Source of the DNA: Viridibacillus arenosi
Lineage (GTDB): Bacteria; Bacillota; Bacilli; Bacillales_A; Planococcaceae
DNA: 64,000 nt
NCBI RefSeq assembly: GCF_001955655.1
Contig: NZ_MSPW01000015.1
Location: forward strand, 1-64,000
Direction: 5' to 3'
Position 1 is the first letter of the stretch; each line of letters opens with the position of its first letter. Under the pieces are notes generated by a model. It saw nothing but the letters and a program-made list of their open reading frames with translations. It did not search any database and was not told where the DNA came from. The translations under genes were made by a program, and so were the position numbers. Below, one piece after another: positions 44,919-54,143 of the stretch.

Positions 44919-46613
44919 TTATTTTATGCCTAATTTATTGAGACGGTTGTAAAGTGTAGCACGGGTAATACCAAGATTTTTTGCACATGTATTTTTATTC
45001 CCATCAGCTTTATGTAACTCTTTAAGTAATATATCTTTTTCATATTCTTGTAATTGGAGATTCAAAGGTAGGGAATCATATTGTTTTAAATCGTTCTCCT
45101 CTTTTTTATTATTCGTAAAGGAGGGAGCATGTAATTCAATTGGTAAGTCTTCAGGTTTTATGATTCCGTTATCAGAGAAGACAACAAGTCTTTCAACGAC
45201 GTTTTTTAGTTCACGAATATTTCCTGGCCATGAGTAGTTCATTAGATTTTGTAGAATGTCTTGAGAAATACCGTGAACAGGGCGGTTATATTTAATAGAA
45301 ATTTCATATAAGAAATAATGAGTTAATTCGATTATGTCACTTATTCTTTCGCGTAGAGCGGGAATCTTAATATTCACTACGTTTAAGCGATAATATAAGT
45401 CCTCTCTAAATTTTCCTTCTTTTATAAGTTCCATCAGATCGCGGTTAGTAGCTGCAACTACATGGAAGTCAACTTCAATTTCCTTAGTTCCCCCAACAGG
45501 GTAGAATTTCTTTTCTTGCAGAAGCCGTAAGATTTTAACCTGCATATCGAGTGGCATTTCACCGATTTCATCTAAAAACAATGTTCCACCCTTAGCAAGT
45601 TCTACTTTTCCCTTTTTCCCTTTTTGATCTGCACCAGAAAAAGCTCCTTTTTCATAACCGAAGATTTCGCTTTCAAATAGTCCTGGTGGAATGGCACCAC
45701 AGTTTATAGCTATAAACGGAGCTTTATCATCTTCTCTTATAGTGTGAATGGCTTTAGCAAATAACTCTTTCCCAACACCACTTTCACCATTAATCAAAAT
45801 ATTCGCATGTGTTGTAGCAGCCTTTTTTACTCTCTCTAATGTCTTTTTTAGTGTAGGGCTATTTCCTTTTATGTAAGTGAAGGGATTATCAGCGTTCTTT
45901 ACTTTTCTTACTTCTTCTTCTAGAGAGAATAGCTTTTCTGAAGTCTCGTAAAGCTCATTATTTAAACGAATTTGATTTGTAATATTCGCCTCTGAGACAA
46001 CTGCTCCAATAATAGTATCTTGCCAAATTACTGGATTTGAATTAATTCGAACAACTAAATCTTCACGTGGCTGATGCTGAGCATGTTGAATAGATGTTCC
46101 TTGTTGCAATGAATTTAGAATTTCTAGGTGTTCAGCTTGAAAAAAATCAGTGATAGGTCGACCCAATACATCTTGTTCTTTTAACGTAAATAACTCCTCT
46201 GCTCCTTTTGTCCAATATAATACGTTCTGATTTTCATCAATAACTGTGCAAGATTCATCAATTGTATTTAAAATCGTATCAAAAAATATATTAGCTTTTA
46301 AGTGCTCTGTAAATAAATTAGATAGTAATAGAGTGCTAGTAGTATAGCCGATAATGTCATCATTCATAGTGAATAATATAGGCTTATTATGCTCACAAGA
46401 ATTTAGAATAGTTGGTAGCGGAGTATCAAAAGAAAATATATCGCAAAAGATCTGTGAATCATCCAATTTAATAAATATCTTCCCGGTATCATCGCGATAA
46501 AAAGTTTGTTCTGAAGATTTAGTTTGTAATGAAGAAGTTAAAAGTTCTTTTGAATCAAGTATTGAAAATTTTTTTGATAAGAGCTTAAGAAGTAATTTTT
46601 GTTCATTATTCAT
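44919..46613 (-). CDS. Sigma-54-dependent transcriptional activator (PAS-AAA+-Fis HTH)
   Basis: A 564-residue enhancer-binding protein. N-terminal sensor region with a PAS domain at ~110-215 (TVIDENQNVLYWTKGAEELF), a short coiled linker, the AAA+ core with Walker A NGESGVGKELF near residue 273, GYEKGAFSGAD near residue 320 (the GAFTGA loop with Ser for Thr) and GGTLFLDEIGEM, then a C-terminal Fis-type HTH (CAKNLGITRATLYNRLNKLG). It contacts sigma-54 and melts the promoter using ATP. It lies between two sigma-54-driven operons and resembles RocR/PrdR regulators of proline-type amino acids. Confidence 0.93.
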   Translation of the reverse strand: MNNEQKLLLKLLSKKFSILDSKELLTSSLQTKSSEQTFYRDDTGKIFIKLDDSQIFCDIFSFDTPLPTILNSCEHNKPILFTMNDDIIGYTTSTLLLSNLFTEHLKANIFFDTILNTIDESCTVIDENQNVLYWTKGAEELFTLKEQDVLGRPITDFFQAEHLEILNSLQQGTSIQHAQHQPREDLVVRINSNPVIWQDTIIGAVVSEANITNQIRLNNELYETSEKLFSLEEEVRKVKNADNPFTYIKGNSPTLKKTLERVKKAATTHANILINGESGVGKELFAKAIHTIREDDKAPFIAINCGAIPPGLFESEIFGYEKGAFSGADQKGKKGKVELAKGGTLFLDEIGEMPLDMQVKILRLLQEKKFYPVGGTKEIEVDFHVVAATNRDLMELIKEGKFREDLYYRLNVVNIKIPALRERISDIIELTHYFLYEISIKYNRPVHGISQDILQNLMNYSWPGNIRELKNVVERLVVFSDNGIIKPEDLPIELHAPSFTNNKKEENDLKQYDSLPLNLQLQEYEKDILLKELHKADGNKNTCAKNLGITRATLYNRLNKLGIK

Positions 46614-46640
46614 AAATATCTCCCCGCCTCAATTGTTTAA

Positions 46641-46662
46641 TAAATTAGAATTGTCTAATTTA
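46641..46662. promoter_or_regulatory. Candidate enhancer (UAS) palindrome
   Basis: TAAATTAGA, 4 bases, TCTAATTTA: perfect 9-bp arms, 230 bases upstream of the sigma-54 promoter at 46891 and 28 bases before the regulator start. This is the right kind of place for the activator to bind and for autoregulation. A half-site CTAATTTA recurs at 44931-44938, just upstream of the other promoter. Confidence 0.5.
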
Positions 46663-46890
46663 TTTTACACAATATAAGAAAAAATACAAAGCTAATCCAT
46701 CTAATTGAAAAATATAGATAAAAATGGTTATTTTCTATTTGTAGAGAATGTAATATAGCAATCTATTTATCTTTTTCAAAGTTGAATTCTATATAAATAA
46801 TGAAATACGCCATAGATTGAGTAGTTTTTGATATGAAATAATTAATAATTTTTCAATAAATAAGTGATATCTTCTAGGGAAACTTAAAAG

Positions 46891-46907
46891 TTGGCACGGT
46901 TCCTGCA
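46891..46907 (+). promoter_or_regulatory. Sigma-54 promoter of the hydroxyproline operon
   Basis: TTGGCACGGTTCCTGCA: perfect -24 TTGGCACG and -12 TGCA, GG-N10-GC, 39 bases before the start codon of the first gene. Confidence 0.92.
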
Positions 46908-46945
46908 TTATATATTGCTGACGGAAAGAAAAAGGAGGAGACATA

Positions 46946-48127
46946 GTGAGTGCTATACAACATCGAGATATTGTTGTAATAGGTGGGGGAATCATTGGTG
47001 CAGCAATCGCGTATTATGGCTCTAAAGCTGGTTTAGATATAACAGTACTTGAAAAAAATGAACTAGCTAGTGGAACATCTTCAAGATGCGATGGCAATAT
47101 ATTAGCGATAGATAAGGATCCGGGTTTTGATAGCCAAATGTCTTTGAAAAGCCAGGAACTTGTTCATAAATTAAGCAATGATTTAGAGATACCTTTTGAA
47201 TATAGGAATCCGGGTAGTATTTTAGTTTGTGAAAATGATGCTGAAATGGAAGCAGCAAATCAATGGGTGAAAAGGCAACAAGATGCTGGTCTAGATTTCA
47301 AAATGTTAGATCGACAAGATTTACGCAATGAATCAAAGTATTTTGCAGATGATTTATATGGAGGGTTAGAGTGTGCAACTGACTCCACTGTAAATCCATA
47401 TATGCTGACGTTTTCAATGTTTCATAGTGCAGAAAAGCAAGGTACAAAAATTCATAAAAATATTGAAGTAAAGCATATAAAGAAGGATTCTGATGGTCGC
47501 TTTACAATCGAAACGTCTAATGGCATCTTTTCAGCAAATAAAGTAGTTAATGCATGCGGAGTTTGGGCTCCAAAAATTGGTGAAATGTTAGATTTACATA
47601 TACCCATTTTACCAAGAAAAGGTCAGCTTATTGTGGCATCTCGTCAAGAGCCGGTTGGTCTGCGTAAAGTGATGGAATTTGGTTATTTAATATCGAAATT
47701 TGGTGGAGAAAGACAAGTGGATAAAGCGACTGAACAATATGGCGTTGCTTTAGTTTTTGAACCAACAGAGAGTCAAAATTTTTTAATTGGTAGTAGCCGC
47801 CAATTTGCTGGATTTGATACAAGAGTAGACCATGAAGTAACGAAGTATATAGCTAAGAGAGCAGTTCGTTTTTATCCTAAAATGGCCGATATGACAGTAA
47901 TTCGAACATATGCGGGGTTAAGGCCATGGACAGAGGATCACCTACCGATAATTTCTGAGGTTGAGCATATTCCAGGATTTTATATTGCAGCAGGGCATGA
48001 GGGTGATGGTATTAGTTTAGCAGCTGTGACTGGAAAATTAATTGAAGAAATGCTTACTAAAAAAGCTACTTCTGTTCCAATTGAACCTTTAAGATTACAA
48101 CGTTTTAGGGAAAGGATGTTGACCTAA
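46946..48127 (+). CDS. DAO-family FAD oxidoreductase (D-hydroxyproline/glycine oxidase-like)
   Basis: A 393-residue flavoprotein of the D-amino acid oxidase family: FAD motif DIVVIGGGIIGAAIAYYG at the N-terminus, then LASGTSSRCDGNILA, and the C-terminal TYAGLRPWTEDHLPII and AAGHEGDGISLA. It fits the beta-type subunit or a stand-alone enzyme that oxidises D-hydroxyproline to pyrroline-4-hydroxy-2-carboxylate. Start is GTG at 46946, 9 bases after AAAGGAGG. Its stop shares a base with the epimerase start (TAATG). Confidence 0.85.
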   Translation: MSAIQHRDIVVIGGGIIGAAIAYYGSKAGLDITVLEKNELASGTSSRCDGNILAIDKDPGFDSQMSLKSQELVHKLSNDLEIPFEYRNPGSILVCENDAEMEAANQWVKRQQDAGLDFKMLDRQDLRNESKYFADDLYGGLECATDSTVNPYMLTFSMFHSAEKQGTKIHKNIEVKHIKKDSDGRFTIETSNGIFSANKVVNACGVWAPKIGEMLDLHIPILPRKGQLIVASRQEPVGLRKVMEFGYLISKFGGERQVDKATEQYGVALVFEPTESQNFLIGSSRQFAGFDTRVDHEVTKYIAKRAVRFYPKMADMTVIRTYAGLRPWTEDHLPIISEVEHIPGFYIAAGHEGDGISLAAVTGKLIEEMLTKKATSVPIEPLRLQRFRERMLT

Positions 48128-49167
48128 TGAATCTGCAAAGATTATTTACAACCGTTGATACTCATACAGGAGGAAATCCAACACGAACATTAGTTAGTGG
48201 GTTACCACCTTTAAAAGGTAAAACTATGTCTGAAAAAATGCTCTATATGCAACAAAACTATGATTGGATTCGCATGTTTTTGATGAATGAACCTCGTGGA
48301 CATGATGTTATGTCGGGTGCATTTCTAACAGATCCTTGTCATCCAGATGCAGATGTTGGCGTAATTTATGTAGAAACAGGTGGTTATTTACCAATGTGTG
48401 GACACGACACAATTGGTTTGTGTACAGCGTTGATTGAGACAGGAATGGTACCTGTTGTAGAACCGTATACACATATTAAAGTAGACACACCTGCAGGATT
48501 AGTAGATGTACAAGTGAAGGTGGAAAAGGGCATAGCAAAAGAAGTAACTTTTGCTAATGTACCAGCATTTTTATTGAAGTCTATTGAAATTTATGTGGCG
48601 GATATTGGGGAAGTGAAATGTGAAATTGCTTATGGTGGGAATTTTTATGGAATTATAGATGCTCGCTCATTGGATTTACCATTAGTTGAAAACAATGCAT
48701 CGACCATTATCGACATAGGTATTCAAATTCGTAATGCTATTAATGAGCGTGAAGATATTGTGCATCCTGAATTTCCGTTTATCCGTGGTCTAACACATAT
48801 TGAATTTTTCACGGACCCAGTTCATCCTACGGCAGATGTGAAAAATACAGTAATTGTTCCTCCAGGGGGAATTGATCGATCACCTTGTGGAACGGGCACC
48901 TCTGCAAAATTGGCTACATTGTTTAGTAAAGGTGAAATTGGCATAGATGAGCTCTTTGTACACGAAAGTATTGTGGGTACTCTATTTAAAGCGAGAGTAT
49001 TAGAAAAAACGAAAGTTAACCAATTAGATGCAGTGATTACTGAAGTAACCGGCTCGGCTTGGCTTATGGGTATGCACCGCTTCTTCTATAATGAACGAGA
49101 TCCTTTAAAAGAAGGGTTCCTACTTATTCCGCCTATGGAACATGAAACAGAGAAAGAAGGTGTCTAA
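48127..49167 (+). CDS. 4-hydroxyproline 2-epimerase / proline racemase family
   Basis: A 346-residue member of the proline racemase family with both catalytic cysteines: MCGHDTIG near residue 91 and DRSPCGTGTSAK near residue 256. Two Cys mean a racemase or epimerase and not a dehydratase. With a DAO-type oxidase, a DapA-type deaminase and a semialdehyde dehydrogenase in one operon, epimerisation of trans-4-hydroxy-L-proline to cis-4-hydroxy-D-proline is the best reading. It is coupled to the genes on both sides. Confidence 0.9.
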   Translation: MNLQRLFTTVDTHTGGNPTRTLVSGLPPLKGKTMSEKMLYMQQNYDWIRMFLMNEPRGHDVMSGAFLTDPCHPDADVGVIYVETGGYLPMCGHDTIGLCTALIETGMVPVVEPYTHIKVDTPAGLVDVQVKVEKGIAKEVTFANVPAFLLKSIEIYVADIGEVKCEIAYGGNFYGIIDARSLDLPLVENNASTIIDIGIQIRNAINEREDIVHPEFPFIRGLTHIEFFTDPVHPTADVKNTVIVPPGGIDRSPCGTGTSAKLATLFSKGEIGIDELFVHESIVGTLFKARVLEKTKVNQLDAVITEVTGSAWLMGMHRFFYNERDPLKEGFLLIPPMEHETEKEGV

Positions 49168-50070
49168 ATGAAGTTTGAGAAAATGTTTAGCACGATTGAT
49201 ACGCATGTTGCGGGCGAAGCATACCGTATCGTAATTCAATCACCAATCACCTTTGCAGAAAATAACATTAAAAAAAATCACGAAGAACTACAAGTACAAT
49301 TTGAAAATACTAAAAATCTGTTGCTAAAAGAACCTAGAGGCCATAGAGGTATGCACGGATGCATCGTTCTACCATCGGTTGTAGCAGACTTTAGCTTACT
49401 ATTCTTTACACATGAAGGAGTTAGCAATTTTAAATGCGAGTCTTTAATTGCTACTTTAACAGGACTATTAGAAACAGGGAATTTACAACAAAAATCTTCA
49501 CATCTTTATAGCATTGAAACAGTGAATGGAATTTTTGAGTTACATGCTGAAATAGCTGATGGTGAAGTTATTGCTACAAAACTTCGTCACTCAAGTGATT
49601 TAATAGTTGAGAATTCTCAGGATACTTCTCTAATAGTTATAGATGAAGAGAGACAGTACGCATTATTTGAGAAGGTAAATGAAGCTCAAGAAATTACTTT
49701 GGAGAATTTAGCTTCACTTAGTAAATGGGGCAAGGAAAAAATTCGGAACTTAGTGGGAAAAGGTTTAAATATTACGGGTGTCATTTTAATAGAACAAGAT
49801 GATGAGGATATTTCTCGAGTACGCTCAGTAACATTTGAGAGTGATGGCTATATTTTACGCTCACCGGGTATCGATAGTACTCTTGCGATTGCAAAAGTTT
49901 ATCAGAAAGAAGTATTACAAAATTCTAGTATTTTTAACAGCACATTTAAAGTGCAAAAGGATTCAAATGAAGAGTTTTATACTATTTCAACAGAGGCCTT
50001 TGTGACAGGTATACATCAGTTTATATTCGATCAGGAAGATCCGTTAGAAAACGGTTTTATATTAGCTTAA
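49168..50070 (+). CDS. Proline racemase-like paralogue lacking the second catalytic Cys
   Basis: A 300-residue member of the same fold, starting directly after the epimerase stop. The N-terminus (STIDTHVAGEAYRIV) and LKEPRGHRGMHG match, and one Cys is kept (FKCESLIATLTGL). The second active-site block SPCGTGTS reads SPGIDSTL, so the second Cys is Gly. Trans-3-hydroxyproline dehydratases also lack the second Cys but usually carry Thr there. The protein may be a dehydratase, a non-catalytic partner, or an enzyme with changed chemistry. Confidence 0.75.
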   Translation: MKFEKMFSTIDTHVAGEAYRIVIQSPITFAENNIKKNHEELQVQFENTKNLLLKEPRGHRGMHGCIVLPSVVADFSLLFFTHEGVSNFKCESLIATLTGLLETGNLQQKSSHLYSIETVNGIFELHAEIADGEVIATKLRHSSDLIVENSQDTSLIVIDEERQYALFEKVNEAQEITLENLASLSKWGKEKIRNLVGKGLNITGVILIEQDDEDISRVRSVTFESDGYILRSPGIDSTLAIAKVYQKEVLQNSSIFNSTFKVQKDSNEEFYTISTEAFVTGIHQFIFDQEDPLENGFILA

Positions 50071-50092
50071 ACAAATTTGAGGAGGAATTGAC

Positions 50093-50986
50093 ATGACAAA
50101 ATTAGAAGGCGTTTTTCCAGTATTAATCACACCTATGTTCGACAATGGTGAAGTGAATTGGGAAGGATTCAAAAACAATATTGAGTATTTTGTTGCACAG
50201 AACGTAGGCGGTATTACGATAAATGGTAGTACAGGAGAATTTGTTAGTTTAACAAAAGAAGAACGTTTTAAAGCTGTAGAAATCGCTGTTGCACAAGTGA
50301 ATGGTCGTATACCTTTAATTGTTGGTACAGCAGCAGAAACGACTGCGGATGCGATTGAATTTACAAAACAAGCTGAAGAAGCAGGTGCTGATGCAGCGCT
50401 ATTAATCAATTCATACTACGCTCATCCAAAAGAAAATGAAATCTACGAGCATTTCAAAGCAGTCGCGGAATCCGTGAAATTACCAATCATGATTTATAAT
50501 AATCCATTCACATCTGGCGTAAATATTAGCCAAGAAACGATTTTACAAGTCGGTCGTGACGTAGAGAATATTACACATATTAAAGAATCAAGTGGTGAAA
50601 TCCGTAAAGTACGTGATATTACACGCCAAGGTGAAGGATTTATCAAAACATTCTGTGGTGCAGATGATTTAGTATTAGAGTCATTCCTAGTTGGAGCGAC
50701 AGGATGGATTTCAGTAGCAGGTAATATTGCGCCAAAATTAGCGGTGGAACTATATGAGAGTGTACAAAATGGCAATTTAGATAATGCTTGGTTAGTATAC
50801 GATCGCTTATTACCATTATGTAACTTCCTTGAGGGTTCAGGAAAATATGTGCAAATTGTTAAACGTGCAATGGAGATTAAAGGATTAGCGGGTGGTCCAG
50901 CACGTAAACCACGCTTACCATTGAATGAGGAAGAGGAAGCACAATTACAAGAACTTATTAAAAATGTAGAGACAGTACCACAATAG
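50093..50986 (+). CDS. DapA family lyase, probable pyrroline-4-hydroxy-2-carboxylate deaminase
   Basis: A 297-residue class I aldolase of the DapA/NAL family with TINGSTGEF near residue 42, the active-site Tyr in IMIYNNPF near residue 134 and the Schiff-base Lys in THIKESSG near residue 162. In hydroxyproline catabolism this family opens the ring of pyrroline-4-hydroxy-2-carboxylate and releases ammonia to give 2-oxoglutarate semialdehyde. GAGGAGG precedes the ATG. Dihydrodipicolinate synthase is less likely in this context. Confidence 0.85.
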   Translation: MTKLEGVFPVLITPMFDNGEVNWEGFKNNIEYFVAQNVGGITINGSTGEFVSLTKEERFKAVEIAVAQVNGRIPLIVGTAAETTADAIEFTKQAEEAGADAALLINSYYAHPKENEIYEHFKAVAESVKLPIMIYNNPFTSGVNISQETILQVGRDVENITHIKESSGEIRKVRDITRQGEGFIKTFCGADDLVLESFLVGATGWISVAGNIAPKLAVELYESVQNGNLDNAWLVYDRLLPLCNFLEGSGKYVQIVKRAMEIKGLAGGPARKPRLPLNEEEEAQLQELIKNVETVPQ

Positions 50987-51027
50987 TTTAATAGAAAACT
51001 ATTGTGGAATATGACAGTAAAGAGAAA

Positions 51028-51068
51028 ATGATCCTCTCTTAGTGAACAACTAATAGAGGATTGTTTTC
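51028..51068 (+). terminator. Attenuator-like hairpin between deaminase and dehydrogenase genes
   Basis: ATCCTCT-TTAGT / ACTAATAGAGGAT stem with one mismatch and a 5-base loop followed by TGTTTTC. It could dampen transcription into the dehydrogenase gene. Confidence 0.5.
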
Positions 51069-51099
51069 GGTGAATTTAATTTTGGAGGGAGTATGAGGT

Positions 51100-52590
51100 A
51101 TGACAACAATTAATTATAGTTTAAAAGAAAAAGTAGTAGAATTTCTAAACGGAACCATTGGATTGTATATTAACGGAGAATACGTACCATCGATTAGTGG
51201 GGGAACGATAGACGTAATTGATCCAGCTACAGAGGAAATCATCACTCAAGTATGTGAGGCTCAAGCAGACGATATTGATGTAGCGGTATCCGCAGCTCGC
51301 AAAGCTTTTGATGAGGGTGAATGGACGAAATTAGAAGCAGCAGAGCGATCACGTCTTATGTACAAATTCGCAGATTTATTAGAAGAACATCGTGAGGAAC
51401 TTGCACAATTAGAGTCACTTGATAATGGTAAACCGTATGAAGTGGCTCTGGCAGATGATATTGATGGTACAATTCAGCATTTTAGATATTATTCAGGGTG
51501 GGCAACAAAAAGTTTAGGTAATACCGTTCCAGTATCTCCTGATTACGTAACTTATACGGTTCACGAGCCAGTAGGTGTTGTAGGGCAGATAATTCCGTGG
51601 AATTTCCCGTTAGCGATGGCCGCTTGGAAACTTGGAGCTGCTCTCGCAGTAGGTTGTACCGTCGTTATTAAGCCGGCAGCAGAAACACCATTGTCATTAT
51701 TATACGCGGCTAAATTATTTAAAGAAGCTGGTTTCCCAGATGGTGTTGTAAATGTTGTCCCAGGATCAGGTCAAGGGGCAGGTGGAGCGATTGTAGAACA
51801 TCCTCATGTTGATAGAGTGGCTTTTACTGGATCTACTGCGACGGGTAAAAAAGTAATGGAAACAGCTGCACAGCAAATAAAAGGCGTCACATTAGAACTT
51901 GGTGGTAAATCTCCAAGTATCATTTTAGAAGATGCTAACTTAGAAGAAGCTATTGAAGGTGTCTTCAATGGCATTATGTATAACCACGGACAAAACTGTA
52001 GTGCGTGCTCACGCTTATTTATTCACCGCAAACATCATGATTATGTTGTAGGGGAATTAGTGAAACGAGCTAATAAGTTAAAACTAGGACGTGGTTTAGA
52101 GCCTTCAACAGATATGGGCCCATTAGTATCTGCAAAACAGCAAAATACTGTTTTAGGTTATATTGAAAAAGGAAAAGCTGAAGGTGCAAAAATAGTTGCA
52201 GGTGGTGGGAAACCGTTTGATAAAGGTTATTTTGTAGAGCCTACTATTTTTGTTGATGTTGAAGATCATATGACTATTGCTCGTGAGGAGATTTTTGGGC
52301 CAGTACTTGCTGTATTTGTATTTGATACAGTTGATGAGGTTATTCGACGTGCAAATGATAGTGACTATGGTTTAGCTTCTAGCGTGTGGACTGAGAATAT
52401 TAAAACAGGTCATTATATCGCCAACCGCTTACAATCAGGAACTGTATGGATTAATGATTTTGGTCTTGAGTGGGAAACAATGCCGTTTGGAGGCTATAAA
52501 AAATCCGGGGTTGGTAGAGAAATGGGTGGAGAATATGGTCTAGCAAACTATACTGAGGTTAAGAGTGTATTTGTGAATATTAAACGTTAA
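51100..52590 (+). CDS. Aldehyde dehydrogenase, probable 2-oxoglutarate semialdehyde dehydrogenase
   Basis: A 496-residue NAD(P)-dependent aldehyde dehydrogenase: IIPWNFPLAMAAWKLG near residue 165, FTGSTATGKKV, the catalytic Glu in LELGGKSPSI near residue 265 and the catalytic Cys in GQNCSACS near residue 299. It would complete hydroxyproline breakdown by oxidising 2-oxoglutarate semialdehyde to 2-oxoglutarate. The closest general family is betaine-aldehyde-type dehydrogenases, so the substrate rests on context. GGAGGGAG precedes the ATG. Confidence 0.88.
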   Translation: MTTINYSLKEKVVEFLNGTIGLYINGEYVPSISGGTIDVIDPATEEIITQVCEAQADDIDVAVSAARKAFDEGEWTKLEAAERSRLMYKFADLLEEHREELAQLESLDNGKPYEVALADDIDGTIQHFRYYSGWATKSLGNTVPVSPDYVTYTVHEPVGVVGQIIPWNFPLAMAAWKLGAALAVGCTVVIKPAAETPLSLLYAAKLFKEAGFPDGVVNVVPGSGQGAGGAIVEHPHVDRVAFTGSTATGKKVMETAAQQIKGVTLELGGKSPSIILEDANLEEAIEGVFNGIMYNHGQNCSACSRLFIHRKHHDYVVGELVKRANKLKLGRGLEPSTDMGPLVSAKQQNTVLGYIEKGKAEGAKIVAGGGKPFDKGYFVEPTIFVDVEDHMTIAREEIFGPVLAVFVFDTVDEVIRRANDSDYGLASSVWTENIKTGHYIANRLQSGTVWINDFGLEWETMPFGGYKKSGVGREMGGEYGLANYTEVKSVFVNIKR

Positions 52591-52668
52591 TAACAAATCG
52601 TCTTATAAATATGATTCTTTAAGACATAATTAAATTTAGAATAACATTTCAATATTAGTATTAAAGAT

Positions 52669-52706
52669 AATGCTCGATATCCTATTTAGGGTATCGAGCA
52701 TTTTGT
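52669..52706. terminator. Bidirectional terminator between the aldehyde dehydrogenase and rpoN
   Basis: AATGCTCGATA-CCT / AGG-TATCGAGCATT, about 15 bp with one mismatch and a 4-base loop, flanked by A and T tracts. Confidence 0.88.
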
Positions 52707-52710
52707 ATAG

Positions 52711-54003
52711 TTATAGCTCCTTACGCTTACTAGCAGAAGGAATTCTCATTTCTTCGCGGTATTTATTGATAGTTCTCCTAGAGATTGTGATGCCATATTC
52801 AGAGTTGAAATATTCCGCCATTTTCTGATCTGAATAGGGTTTTATTTTATTTTCTTCAGCAATGAGCTGTTGCAAAAGAGTTTTTACTTTTTCTTGTGAA
52901 ATCGTATGGCCATCTTTTGTTTCGAGTTTGGATGTAAATAAGTTTTTAAGTTCAAATGTACCAATTGGTGTTTGAACAAACTTATTGGTTGTTGCTCGAC
53001 TTACAGTAGATTCATGCATTTCTATAGCTTCAGCTACTTCTTTTAAAGTAAGTGGTTGTAAAGCAGAAAAACCTTTTAGAAAAAAATCCTGCTGCTTTCC
53101 TAAAAGTACCTGCATGATTTTAATAATTGTATTACGACGTTGTTCGATGCTGTTAATGAGCCAATTATAATTTTTATAATGCTCATTAATATATTTTTTT
53201 TCATCACGATTTGCAGTTGGTAAGTTCATATAAAAACTATTTAAATGGATATTTGGCAAGTAAGTATCATTTAAATGGAATAGTAATTGATGATTATGTT
53301 CTTCCACAATAATATCTGGACGCAAATATTCCGTTGTTTCATGACTCATAACAGCACAGGGTTTCGGGTTCAAGGTTTTAATCAAATCATTGCATTCTTT
53401 TATTTCTGCGAGTGAAATATGCATTTTATTGGCGATAACTTGCCATTTTTTCTCTGCCAATAAATTTAAATGTTCATTAATAAGTATAGCTAGTTGTTGG
53501 TGTTCAGGATATCGAGTGCGAGCTTGTAAAGTTAGACATTCTTCTAATGTACGGGCACCAATACCAGAAGGGCCAATTTGTTGTAATAGATGTATTCCTT
53601 CAGTAATTTCTTTTGTTTCAAAAGTGGTATGTATGGGATCCGTTTGGAAGTATCCTTGATCATTTAAATTATAAATAATGTATTTTAACTGTTTTTGTAT
53701 GTAGTCATCATTGAAATTAAGTTTTACTAATTTATATAAATAATCTCTAAAATCAATTTCAGCTTTATATGTAATATCTGTAGTTTCTTTTCTTGAGTGA
53801 TTTGAAAAGGTGTACATTGGTAACTTCTCGACGTATTGATCATCAGCTTTTTCTTGAAGTTCAATTAAAGGGTTCTCTAATTCTTGCTGCCGGATAAATT
53901 GTTCTAAATCATCATTAGAGTATTGAAGTAACTCGATTGACTGTCTAAGTTGAACTGTCATTAACATTTTCAATTCCTGGCGTTGTTGAATTACAAGTTC
54001 CAT
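52711..54003 (-). CDS. rpoN: RNA polymerase sigma-54 factor (RpoN/SigL)
   Basis: A 430-residue sigma-54. The N-terminal activator-interacting domain is Gln/Leu-rich (MLMTVQLRQSIELLQYS), the core-binding region is in the middle, an HTH (EVAEAIEMHESTVSRATTNK) near residue 320 binds the -12 element, and the RpoN box RRTINKYREEMRIPS near residue 408 binds the -24 element. Genomes of this group usually have one copy (sigL). Its place between two sigma-54-driven operons makes this a compact regulon with its own factor. GAGGGGG precedes the ATG. Confidence 0.95.
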   Translation of the reverse strand: MELVIQQRQELKMLMTVQLRQSIELLQYSNDDLEQFIRQQELENPLIELQEKADDQYVEKLPMYTFSNHSRKETTDITYKAEIDFRDYLYKLVKLNFNDDYIQKQLKYIIYNLNDQGYFQTDPIHTTFETKEITEGIHLLQQIGPSGIGARTLEECLTLQARTRYPEHQQLAILINEHLNLLAEKKWQVIANKMHISLAEIKECNDLIKTLNPKPCAVMSHETTEYLRPDIIVEEHNHQLLFHLNDTYLPNIHLNSFYMNLPTANRDEKKYINEHYKNYNWLINSIEQRRNTIIKIMQVLLGKQQDFFLKGFSALQPLTLKEVAEAIEMHESTVSRATTNKFVQTPIGTFELKNLFTSKLETKDGHTISQEKVKTLLQQLIAEENKIKPYSDQKMAEYFNSEYGITISRRTINKYREEMRIPSASKRKEL

Positions 54004-54143
54004 ATAATCCCCCTCTAATCTAATCCACCCATTGTTTAACTATTGTAGCACATGTTCTATTACTTCAAAAAGACGTATTTCTATGGAAATAAACCATAAA
54101 AGAGTTTGTGTGGTTTTATATTTATAATATTTTTTCTATTTAA

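Noticed and set aside
50062-50409. 115-codon minus-strand frame over the DapA-type gene start
   Set aside because: Antisense to a well-supported gene with catalytic motifs.
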